Assembly (NCBI GenBank): GCA_026392155.1
Contig: JAPLCP010000077.1
Coordinates: 1-52,709 of the forward strand
Direction of reading: 5' to 3'
Origin: Armatimonadota bacterium
GTDB lineage: Bacteria > Armatimonadota > Armatimonadia > Armatimonadales > Armatimonadaceae
Length of the DNA stretch: 52,709 nucleotides
In this document: one piece after another, positions 42,177-49,751 of the stretch
Layout: every line of letters begins with the position of its first letter
Numbering within the stretch: position 1 is the first letter of the stretch
Made by a program: the position numbers and the translations under genes
Notes under the pieces: model-generated
Told to the model about the DNA's origin: nothing
The model's input: only the letters and a program-made list of their open reading frames with translations
Database searches by the model: none

Positions 42177-43331
42177 GTGGCAGTTCATAATGTGACGCTG
42201 ATTCGTGGCGACGGAACCGGGCCGGAGCTAGTTGAGGCAACCCGTCGGGTTTTAGAGGCAGCTGTGGCGACCAGTGGGTCGTCGTTTAACTGGGATGTGG
42301 TTGAGGCAGGGGTAGACATCATGGAGACGGCGGGGACGCCGCTTCCGGACAACGTGCTGGAGTCGTGCCGCAAGAACAAAGTGGCGCTCAAAGGCCCGAT
42401 CACCACGCCGATTGGTACCGGCTTCCGGTCTGTCAACGTGGCCCTGCGCAAAGAGCTCGACCTCTACGCCTGTATCCGCCCGTGCAAGACCTACGAGGGT
42501 GTGCGCTCCCGCTACGACAATATTGACATCGTGATCGTGCGTGAGAACACCGAGGATCTCTACGCCGGCGTTGAGTACGACCTGGGCAGCGACGAGGCCA
42601 ATCTGATCATCAAGATGGCGGGTGGCAAGATCCGCTCTGACTCCGCGATCTCGATCAAGCCCTTCTCCGTGACCGGCGTGCGCCAGATCATCAAGGTGGC
42701 CTTTGACTACGCCATTGAGAACAACCGGAAGAAAGTGACGGCGGTCTGTAAGGCCAATATCATGAAGTACACCGACGGCATGTTCTACAAGATCGCCCGT
42801 GAAGTGGCCGCAGCCTACGGTGCGACGTTTGCGCCCGGCACCCCCGCCGCCGCACAAGCCGATCCCACGCTCGCCGACTGTGCAGGCAAGGGCGCAGGGA
42901 TTGTCTATGATGAGTGGCTGGTCGATGCGATGTGCATGCAGCTCGTGCAGAAGCCTGAGAACTACGACGTACTCGTGATGCCCAACCTCTACGGCGATAT
43001 CCTCTCCGACCTAGGCGCAGGCCTTGTTGGTGGACTCGGCGTCGCGCCTGGTGCCAATATCGGTGCGGACTGTGCGCTCTTTGAGGCGACCCACGGCTCC
43101 GCGCCCAAGTACAAGGGCCAGAACAAGGTCAACCCGACCGCGCTGATCCTCTCGGGCTACCTGATGCTCAAGTACCTGAAGGAAGACGCCGCCGCCGAGC
43201 GCCTGGAGAACGCGATCAAGAAGGTCATCGCCGAGGGCGTGAGTGTCACCTACGACATGAAACCCGACCGCAACGACCCCACCGCCGTCGGTACCGCCGA
43301 GATGGCCGACGCCATTATCGCGGCGCTGTAA
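42177..43331 (+). CDS. Isocitrate/isopropylmalate dehydrogenase family, probably isocitrate dehydrogenase
   Basis: The 384-residue enzyme has the beta-decarboxylating dehydrogenase pattern: [93 protein letters not shown], the catalytic [27 protein letters not shown] and [18 protein letters not shown]. The [22 protein letters not shown] segment favours (homo)isocitrate over isopropylmalate. It oxidatively decarboxylates isocitrate to 2-oxoglutarate, NAD or NADP. GTG start with TTAGGAG six bases upstream. Confidence 0.9.
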   Translation: MAVHNVTLIRGDGTGPELVEATRRVLEAAVATSGSSFNWDVVEAGVDIMETAGTPLPDNVLESCRKNKVALKGPITTPIGTGFRSVNVALRKELDLYACIRPCKTYEGVRSRYDNIDIVIVRENTEDLYAGVEYDLGSDEANLIIKMAGGKIRSDSAISIKPFSVTGVRQIIKVAFDYAIENNRKKVTAVCKANIMKYTDGMFYKIAREVAAAYGATFAPGTPAAAQADPTLADCAGKGAGIVYDEWLVDAMCMQLVQKPENYDVLVMPNLYGDILSDLGAGLVGGLGVAPGANIGADCALFEATHGSAPKYKGQNKVNPTALILSGYLMLKYLKEDAAAERLENAIKKVIAEGVSVTYDMKPDRNDPTAVGTAEMADAIIAAL

Positions 43332-43334
43332 TTC

Positions 43335-43370
43335 CGGGCGTTACGTTTTCGGGCGTTACGTTTCCGGGCG
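43335..43370. repeat. 15-bp tandem repeat after the dehydrogenase gene
   Basis: CGGGCGTTACGTTT recurs with a 15-bp period (43335, 43350), and the start of a third copy lies at 43365. It lies in the 3' untranslated region just before the terminator. Confidence 0.8.
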
Positions 43371-43379
43371 GATAAATCG

Positions 43380-43434
43380 GCCCGCTGTTGCGGCAAGACC
43401 CCTCAAGGGGCCTCGTTGTGATGGCGGGCTTTTT
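43380..43434 (+). terminator. Branched intrinsic terminator of the dehydrogenase gene
   Basis: GCCCGC (43380-43385) pairs with GCGGGC (43424-43429) followed by five T. Between the arms is an inner hairpin CCCCT-CA-AGGGG (near 43400-43410). Confidence 0.75.
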
Positions 43435-43499
43435 CACCGATAGTTGCACCATGAAGCCTACGGACAAGCCACCCCATAAGCTCCAAGTGACTTTACTCT

Positions 43500-44282
43500 T
43501 CAGAGTTTTCGGGCTGCGCTCAGCTCATGGGTCGCAAGTGCGGCAACCTGGCTCACATCGCTGACGGGGGCACCGGCGCGGACGCGGATCGGCTTGCCAT
43601 CGCTGGTGATTCCTAAGGCAAAGAGATAGAGAAAACGATCACTGGAGAGAGCGCAGGCGGTAACAAGGGCTCCCGGATTGAGCCGTGCAAACTCCCGCTC
43701 ACAGATCAGCTCACGACGCGTCGGGAAGTGATCACAGGCGGCGTTGACATCCGCGCATCTCTCCAGATCGTCCTTGCGGCAGAGCACCACGGTTCCTCCC
43801 TGCCCTATCGCGGGCATAAAGAGCTCGGGGGCAAAGATCTCGGTCGCGGCCTCGGAAAGCCCTAGGCGGGAGAGATCGGCGTAGCCCACGATCACGGCAG
43901 CAACCTCGCCCCGATCCAGCGTAGAGAGCTGCTCTTCAAAGGTGCCGGAAAGCACGACGAGCTCCAGATCGGGCCGGAGGGTGGCAAGCTGTGCCTGACG
44001 AAGGGGCGTGCTTGCGCCCACCCGTGCTCCGATTGGCAGCTGCTCCAGCGTGCCGATTCCCGGGGCAACCAAGGCATCACGAATATCGCCACGCTCACAG
44101 AACGCGGCCGGTTCCAGGTCGGTGGGAAAGTCCTCGGCAGAGAGCGCGGCAGCGTCTGCCTCACCCGCACGCACGGCGGCGGCGGGATCGGGGCAGGCAA
44201 GCACCGTTGCCCCCCCCAGAAGCTCACCCACCCACGCGCCACGCCACGCCCCCAGATCATCGTTGTGTACGGCTATTGTCAT
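43500..44282 (-). CDS. Divergent hydroxymethylbilane synthase (HemC)-like protein
   Basis: The 260-residue protein follows the HemC order: AEDFPTDLEPAAFCERGDIRDALVA (compare HSxKDLPT and DPRDALVS), LPIGARVGASTPLRQAQLATLRPDLELVVLSGTFEEQLSTLDRGEVAAVIVGYADLSRLGL, FMPAIGQGGTVVLCRKDD and FPTRRELICEREFARLNPGALVTACAL. It is about 50 residues shorter than normal. Two hallmarks are changed: the SSLRRQ arginine pair is now STPLRQ, and the GGC cysteine that carries the dipyrromethane cofactor is absent (NPGALV). It therefore probably lacks normal porphobilinogen deaminase activity. ATG 44282 overlaps the upstream amidohydrolase stop (ATGA). Confidence 0.75.
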   Translation of the reverse strand: MTIAVHNDDLGAWRGAWVGELLGGATVLACPDPAAAVRAGEADAAALSAEDFPTDLEPAAFCERGDIRDALVAPGIGTLEQLPIGARVGASTPLRQAQLATLRPDLELVVLSGTFEEQLSTLDRGEVAAVIVGYADLSRLGLSEAATEIFAPELFMPAIGQGGTVVLCRKDDLERCADVNAACDHFPTRRELICEREFARLNPGALVTACALSSDRFLYLFALGITSDGKPIRVRAGAPVSDVSQVAALATHELSAARKL

Positions 44283-47200
44283 TTGGACTTAGGCCGTGAC
44301 CGCCAGCGCTCGTAGAGGCCGGACTGCTTGCTGGAAAGATTGACGGGCTTGCCTTCCACAAATGCCTGCCGAACTTGGGTCATCACCTCGAGAATATCGC
44401 CGTTGGTCACCACCAAGTTCGCGTCTTTTCCCGGCTCGATACTTCCTAGGCGACTACCCGCGCCGAGAATCTCCGCCGCGCCAAGCGTGATGGACTTCAG
44501 CGCCTCTTCCCGGCTGAGGCCAAAGGCCGCCGCCATTGCCGCGTGCTGTGCAAGATTGCGAACTTTCTGGGACTCTCCGCCACCTGTGATGGCAAACTTC
44601 ACCCCTGCTTTTGCCAGACGGGCGGGAAGCGTAAAGGAGTCATCATAAGGGGCATCTAGCTTGCGCGGCAGGGCAAGTGTCGGGCCGAGGAGCACGGGGA
44701 CATTTTCTTTGACGAGAAGCTCCGTGCACTCATCGGCCTGGTTTCCTCCCACAATCACCAGCGGGAAGCCTTCTTTCTTCGCCCAGCGCACCGCCGACTC
44801 GATCTCTTTCTTGCTGTTGGCGTTCACAAAGACAGGCACCTTGCCTTCGAGCACCGGGAACATGGCCTCGAACTTTAGGTCTCGCGGGGTCTTGGGGTTG
44901 GTGTTTCGTGCCTGGTGGTAGCGCCGCGCCTGCTCCAAGAAGTCGGCGACAGGCTGCAGCGAGTCACTGGCAATAGGAGTCGCACCCAGAGCCCCCTGAC
45001 CACGTCGGCCCACAAACGGCGGCTGGGCGGCACCCGCTCGGTTGAGGTCGTCCTCCTCGCCCATGTCTTCGCAGCTATCATCGTGATGGTGCTCCCCAAA
45101 GCGCCGTCCGCCGCCGCCGCCCGGCAACGTGGTAAAAAGGCCCGCGAGGGGGTCAAGCGACATTTCTTCCCATGTCCAGCCATCTAGGTTGATGAGCGCT
45201 CCCATCCCCGAGAATGTCCCGCCAGATGGTGCCACCAGCGCACTCAGAATCCCCTCAGCCCTTGTGACTTTGATCGCCTCGGAGTCTGGGTTAATGACGT
45301 GGGCTGCAAACAGCTCGGGCTTGTAGGTGCCTTGCTCGCTCAGATCCTGAGTCTCGCGACGGGAGTCGATCTCGTTGGCTCCAAGCGTGGTATTGGCATC
45401 AATCAGCCCCGGATAGACATGCTGCCCGGAGATGTCTACTCGCGTCGCGCCCGCAGGAACGCTCACCTCGCCCGCCTTGCCCACGGCGAGAATCTTTGAG
45501 CCTTGCACCACGACCACGCCACCGACAATATCTGCGCCGCTGACCGTGTGGACGGTGCCATTCACCAGAGCGGTAACGGGCCCCGTGGGTGTTGCCCCCC
45601 CTGCCCCCGCCGAGCGGAGGGGACGCTTAGGTAGGGCTTCGCCGGCGTTCTCTGGTTCCCCCGCCGGGCGGGGGCTAGGGGGTTGGCCGGAGCTTAGCTC
45701 TTTCACCAGCCGCGTTTTTTCGGCTTCTAGCTCCTTACGGGCGGCGAGATCTGCCGCGCGGTCGAAGAGGAGGTTGCCATCCACGAACGTCTTCTCCGGC
45801 ATGGAGAGCGGCGAGAGCGGGTTGCCTGTCCAGAGCACGATATCGGCATCTTTTCCGGGCTCCAGTGAGCCGGTAAGCTTGTCAATATGGAGCTGCTTGG
45901 CGGGATTAATGGTCACCATTTTTAGCGCCTCCGCAGGCGACATATTGCCCCAGCGGATGGCCTTGGCCGCCTCAACATTCATGCGCCGGGCCAGCTCGTT
46001 GTCATCGGAGTTAAACGACACCGTGACGCCACGCTCGGTCATGAGCGCCCCGTTCCAGGGAATCGCGTCTATGGCTTCGAGCTTGTAGCCCCACCAGTCG
46101 GTAAACGTCGAGCCACCCGCACCGTGCTTGGCGATCTCATCGGCGACTTTGTAGCCCTCTAAGACATGCTGGAACGTGGCGATCTTAAAGCCGAACTCAT
46201 CGGCAAGGCGGATCAGCATGAGAATCTCGCTGGCGACGTAGCTATGGCAGTGCACGAGGCGCTTGCCCTCTAGGATCTCGACCAGCGCATCTAACTGCAA
46301 GTCGCGACGGGTGCCCTCGGGGTTGGCCTTGCGCTTTACAGCATAGTCGCGTGCTTCCGTGAACCGGGCACGAATGATTCTTTCCACTCCCATGCGGCTC
46401 ACGGGGTAGCGTGGCGTGCCCTCACGAAAGCCGCCGCTGTTCGACCGCGTCGGGTTCTCGCCCAGCGCGAACTTGATGCCCTGTGGCGCGTCCTTGATCA
46501 GCAAGTCCTCGGCGGAGTCTGCGCCCCAGCGCCACTTCACTGCGGCATTCTGCCCGCCAATGGCATTGGCCGAGCCATGCAGCACATTGGCGGCGGTGGT
46601 GCCCCCCGCAAGCTGTCGGTAGATATTCACGTCATCCGGGTTGAGCACGTCGGCGATACGCACTTCGGCCGTGACGATATTGCTGCCCTCATTGACACCG
46701 CCCGAGACAGCGGAGTGCGAGTGGCAGTCAATCATCCCCGGCGTCACGTGCTTGCCACGCCCATCTATCTCGACCGTGCCACCAGGAACTTTTAAAGCGT
46801 TGCCAATCGCGGCGATCTTGCCGTCCCGCACCAAGACATCAGTCTCTTTGAGTATCCCCGCCGCCGCACTTGTCCACACCGTCGCGTTGCGCAAGACGAA
46901 GTTTTTGGAAGCCATCGCAGGCGGCAGCGGCGGTATCTGCCCGGTACCCACTTTGGAGAGCACAAAAGGCTTCTCCTCCCCCCCATCCCCCGCCCGGCGG
47001 GGGGGCTCTGCGGTTTGGGGTTTGCCTTCTAGATTTTCCCCCCGCGCGGCGGGGGATGGGGGGGCAGCAGCCAACGTGACAGGCTTGCCTTCGACAAAGA
47101 CCTGCACCAGCTTGGCCTTGGGTGCAAAGAGCGAGTCGCCCTCGACGGCGATCACGTTGGCGAGCTTGCCCTCTTCCAGTGTCCCTGCCTGCTTCTCAAT

Positions 47201-48283
47201 GCCCAGCAGCTTCGCGGGTGAGAGTGTCAGCGCCATGAGTGCCTGGTCTTGGGTGAGGCCAGCCGCGATGAGCTTGCGGGTGTTTTTGAGGAGATCCGCA
47301 GGCGAGCTGGTCGTCAGCGCAAACGGGACACCGACTTTTGCCAATGCAGCCGCAGTCGTCGGAGCCAGGGCGCGAGCACGCAGGCTCTGGAGGGTTTCCG
47401 TAGACATCTCACCCGGCGCGACTGTCGGGGCAGCGGGCAGGTCGGCGGAAAGAAAAACACTGACTTTAGCGTCCTTGAGCTTCTGCGCAATGGCATAGGC
47501 TTCGGTGCCACCCTCGATAATCGGGGTCAGGCCAAACTCTTTACACAGCTTGAGGGCTCGCTCGATCTCCCGTGCACCGCTAGCTCGCACGATCAGCGGG
47601 AGCTTTTTCTCCACCACGGGCTGGAGCGCCTGAATGGTGCGTGTGGGAGTGCCCTTGCCGCCCTTGAACCGGGCATCGTAGAGGGCCTGGCGGGTCGCGG
47701 CGATCTGGCCCATGAGCGAGCCGGGGTACTCACCAAAGCCGCCGCGCTCAAACGAGAGGTGCATCCCAATCCTTGGATTCAGCAGCAGCTCATTGACTTT
47801 CTCAGACTCGCCCAGGCTAATTGCCGCACTGGTTCCCGCAAGAAGGCCCGTCGCGGGTGCCGTGAGCGCGATCCCAAACCCCGCCTGGCGGTAGGGCTTG
47901 TTTGCCTCCGCATCGGGCTTGAAGAGCAGCGCGGCATTGTTCTCCGACTGGATCGCCGACACGGGGTACTTATCGCCACGATCCGATTTGACGACTTCGG
48001 TGGGCATCCCGAGCCGCGTGGATGCGTTGATCAGCCCCGGATAGAGTGTCCAGCCCTTCCCCGAGATCACCTTGGCATCCTTGGGAACGGTGACATTGGC
48101 CCCAACCGACTCAATCACGCCATCGCGCAAGACCAGTGTCCCCGACGCGATCACTTTCCCTGGCGCCGTGACGATCTTCGCGCCCGTGATGGCATAGACA
48201 TTCGGAGCCCCTGGATCGTTGCCCTGCGCGTGTGCAACCGTGGCAAGCCCGAGACTGAGAAAAAGAGCGGCAGATTTTCGCAT
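44279..48283 (-). CDS. Secreted triple amidohydrolase (three fused imidazolonepropionase-like domains)
   Basis: ATG 48283 opens a signal peptide (MRKSAALFLSLGLATVAHAQG); a GGAGGAGGG ribosome site lies 9 nt upstream. The frame extends to 48391 but that part is palindromic repeat. The 1334-residue protein has three amidohydrolase domains. Domain 1 (about 25-405) and domain 3 (about 900-1334) have lost the HxH metal pair (YPGLINAST, YPGLIDANT). Domain 2 (about 436-865) keeps it (PGMIDCHSHSAV), with HCHSY, FQHVLEGYK and SFNSDDNE. Only the middle domain should be catalytic. Proline- and glycine-rich linkers at about 407-435 and 868-896 are encoded by 87-bp palindromic elements. Substrate unknown; a periplasmic peptide or amide hydrolase is likely. 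Confidence 0.85.
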   Translation of the reverse strand: MRKSAALFLSLGLATVAHAQGNDPGAPNVYAITGAKIVTAPGKVIASGTLVLRDGVIESVGANVTVPKDAKVISGKGWTLYPGLINASTRLGMPTEVVKSDRGDKYPVSAIQSENNAALLFKPDAEANKPYRQAGFGIALTAPATGLLAGTSAAISLGESEKVNELLLNPRIGMHLSFERGGFGEYPGSLMGQIAATRQALYDARFKGGKGTPTRTIQALQPVVEKKLPLIVRASGAREIERALKLCKEFGLTPIIEGGTEAYAIAQKLKDAKVSVFLSADLPAAPTVAPGEMSTETLQSLRARALAPTTAAALAKVGVPFALTTSSPADLLKNTRKLIAAGLTQDQALMALTLSPAKLLGIEKQAGTLEEGKLANVIAVEGDSLFAPKAKLVQVFVEGKPVTLAAAPPSPAARGENLEGKPQTAEPPRRAGDGGEEKPFVLSKVGTGQIPPLPPAMASKNFVLRNATVWTSAAAGILKETDVLVRDGKIAAIGNALKVPGGTVEIDGRGKHVTPGMIDCHSHSAVSGGVNEGSNIVTAEVRIADVLNPDDVNIYRQLAGGTTAANVLHGSANAIGGQNAAVKWRWGADSAEDLLIKDAPQGIKFALGENPTRSNSGGFREGTPRYPVSRMGVERIIRARFTEARDYAVKRKANPEGTRRDLQLDALVEILEGKRLVHCHSYVASEILMLIRLADEFGFKIATFQHVLEGYKVADEIAKHGAGGSTFTDWWGYKLEAIDAIPWNGALMTERGVTVSFNSDDNELARRMNVEAAKAIRWGNMSPAEALKMVTINPAKQLHIDKLTGSLEPGKDADIVLWTGNPLSPLSMPEKTFVDGNLLFDRAADLAARKELEAEKTRLVKELSSGQPPSPRPAGEPENAGEALPKRPLRSAGAGGATPTGPVTALVNGTVHTVSGADIVGGVVVVQGSKILAVGKAGEVSVPAGATRVDISGQHVYPGLIDANTTLGANEIDSRRETQDLSEQGTYKPELFAAHVINPDSEAIKVTRAEGILSALVAPSGGTFSGMGALINLDGWTWEEMSLDPLAGLFTTLPGGGGGRRFGEHHHDDSCEDMGEEDDLNRAGAAQPPFVGRRGQGALGATPIASDSLQPVADFLEQARRYHQARNTNPKTPRDLKFEAMFPVLEGKVPVFVNANSKKEIESAVRWAKKEGFPLVIVGGNQADECTELLVKENVPVLLGPTLALPRKLDAPYDDSFTLPARLAKAGVKFAITGGGESQKVRNLAQHAAMAAAFGLSREEALKSITLGAAEILGAGSRLGSIEPGKDANLVVTNGDILEVMTQVRQAFVEGKPVNLSSKQSGLYERWRSRPKSK
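45596..45682. repeat. In-frame 87-bp palindromic element, copy 2, inside the amidohydrolase gene
   Basis: The ends read CCCCCCTGCCCCCGCC (45596-45611) and GGCGGGGGCTAGGGGG (45667-45682), an imperfect inverted repeat. It is exactly 29 codons and encodes the linker PPSPRPAGEPENAGEALPKR and onward. Length, orientation, ends and translation match copy 1. Confidence 0.75.
46978..47064. repeat. In-frame 87-bp palindromic element, copy 1, inside the amidohydrolase gene
   Basis: Perfect 16-bp inverted ends CCCCCCCATCCCCCGC (46978-46993) and GCGGGGGATGGGGGGG (47049-47064). Exactly 29 codons long; encodes PPSPAARGENLEGKPQTAEP and onward between domains 1 and 2. Confidence 0.85.
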
Positions 48284-48292
48284 GATGAGTTC

Positions 48293-48480
48293 CCTCCTCC
48301 CCCAACCCCTCCTCCCAATCCTGGGAGGCAGGATCGGCGGAGGGGGGAGGAATAAAAATGAGGCCGGCGGTTCATCCGCCAGCCCCGGCATTTCTGCCCA
48401 ACATTCTACCCAATCCCATAGTCATTTTGGTCTCCACCTCCCCTCCTCCCAGGATTGGGAGGAGGGGTTGGGGGAGGAGG
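48293..48480. repeat. 188-bp palindromic element with 36-bp perfect inverted ends
   Basis: The 36-bp arm at 48293-48328 is the exact reverse complement of 48445-48480. Each arm also contains its own hairpin (CCTCCCA-ATCC-TGGGAGG). A small GGCGG-TTCAT-CCGCC hairpin (48366-48380) lies inside. Shape and end sequence suggest a MITE-like mobile palindrome. Its left arm supplies the ribosome site of the amidohydrolase gene. Confidence 0.85.
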
Positions 48481-48532
48481 GAGGAGCGGAGGGAGGAGCG
48501 GAGCGGAGGGAGGAGGGAGGAGGGTTTATTTC
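48459..48532. repeat. G/A-rich homopurine tract
   Basis: About 74 bases are almost wholly purine on the plus strand (GGAGGAGGGG, GGAGGAGGGAGGAGCGG and similar). The tract overlaps the right arm of the 188-bp element and reaches the stop of the HAF gene (48526-48528). Such tracts can form G-quadruplex or triplex DNA. Confidence 0.7.
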
Positions 48533-49665
48533 ACGGGTCCGACGACAAACGCGCCGACTTTACCGTCTTTGACGCCCGTACCGACCACGAAGCCCTTGTT
48601 GTTGATGCCACGCGCCTGCACCAGAGTCCAGCCCTCACGGCCATCAATGACATCGTTGAGGTCAATGACTTTCCCGCCGCTCCAGACCGCCGCATGTGCT
48701 TCGCCGCCCTCAGTCTCGATCACGCCGACGACTTGATTGTTGTCGTTGATGCCCAGAGCGAGTCCTTGCTTGCTCCCCGGCACCGGAAGCTCGCCCGTCT
48801 TGCCCTTGCTCCAGCCAATCGGCTTGACCATGCGCTCTTCCGAGATTCCCGCGCCGACAAAGATATCGCGCTCGTTGGCCGCCATCGGAATCGCCATCTG
48901 AAGCCCGCCCATCACCGGGAGCGTCCCAATCTTGCCGTTCTTAAACGCCGCCGGAACCGGCCCGCTCTTGCCAATCGTCAAACCAACCAGCGTCCCGCTT
49001 GCGTTGCCGGATTGCGGCACGAACTCGCCAATAGCTTTCCCATCGCCAGGCTTGCTCCACAGCATCCCCGAAAATCCATTATCCAGGGAATAGGCACTGC
49101 GAAGGAGCCCAAAGCTCGCCCGGTCAAAAGACCCAGAGCTTACATCGAGAAACTGCGGACGGTTCAGGGTAAACGCGGCACGCCCTTGATTATCAAATGC
49201 CACGCCAGCGGCGACGCCGCTTCCGCTGATGGTGGTTGCCATGGTGTCGCGCTTGCCGCTGGTGAGGACGCCGGGTTTGTTGCCTGCCCAGACCGTGCCG
49301 CGGACGTTTTCTTCGTTGCCGATAACGCCTACCACATCGCCCTTGGCATTGATCCCCGTCGCCGCGCTGAACGGTGCGCCTTTGGGAAGGGGCAGTAGCT
49401 CGCCGCGTCGGTTGCGAACCACAAATGCACGCACTTCATCGTCACCAAACGCCGTGCCGACGATCTCGTTCTTGTCGTTGATCGCGACTCCCATGCTTCC
49501 CGTCAGCTCCAGCGGGCCGACGGACTCCACGTGGAGCAGCTCAGCCTGCGGGGTTGGCGTCGCCTGGGTCGCTTTGGGGAGCAGGCGGGCCGGAGCCAGA
49601 ACCGCCGCTGTCGCCACGGCGGTGACAACGCCCACTCGGGTCATATCAGAAATAACATGCTTCAT
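48526..49665 (-). CDS. Exported HAF-repeat protein
   Basis: ATG 49665 is chosen because AGGAGGAA lies about 10 nt upstream; the frame extends to 49746 over the divergent promoter. The 379-residue protein has a weak signal or anchor (VGVVTAVATAAVLAPARLL). At least six repeats of the HAF type follow, with the core G(I/V)NxxGxVVG: GVAINDKNEIVGTAFG, GINAKGDVVGVIGN, ALGINDNNQVVGVIE and GINNKGFVVGTGVKDG. HAF repeats form beta-propeller-like exported proteins of unknown function. Confidence 0.82.
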   Translation of the reverse strand: MKHVISDMTRVGVVTAVATAAVLAPARLLPKATQATPTPQAELLHVESVGPLELTGSMGVAINDKNEIVGTAFGDDEVRAFVVRNRRGELLPLPKGAPFSAATGINAKGDVVGVIGNEENVRGTVWAGNKPGVLTSGKRDTMATTISGSGVAAGVAFDNQGRAAFTLNRPQFLDVSSGSFDRASFGLLRSAYSLDNGFSGMLWSKPGDGKAIGEFVPQSGNASGTLVGLTIGKSGPVPAAFKNGKIGTLPVMGGLQMAIPMAANERDIFVGAGISEERMVKPIGWSKGKTGELPVPGSKQGLALGINDNNQVVGVIETEGGEAHAAVWSGGKVIDLNDVIDGREGWTLVQARGINNKGFVVGTGVKDGKVGAFVVGPVK

Positions 49666-49734
49666 AATCGATAGATTCCTCCTAGTAGTCAGAGACAACC
49701 AAAAGCGAGGGTTGGTTGCAAATTTTGAACGGGG

Positions 49735-49740
49735 TACAAT
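49735..49740 (+). promoter_or_regulatory. -10 hexamer TACAAT for the ABC exporter
   Basis: GGGTACAAT ends 11 nt before ATG 49752. TTGGTT (49712-49717) stands 17 bp upstream as a weak -35. Confidence 0.5.
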
Positions 49741-49751
49741 GCCCATAAGCT

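Noticed and set aside
48284-48391. 36-residue N-terminal extension of the triple amidohydrolase
   Set aside because: It translates the palindromic repeat and would place an internal signal peptide; ATG 48283 has a ribosome site.
46416-49398. Long plus-strand ORFs opposite the amidohydrolase and HAF genes (including 346- and 368-codon frames)
   Set aside because: Antisense shadows of GC-rich coding regions; composition Arg/His/Pro-rich with no domain.
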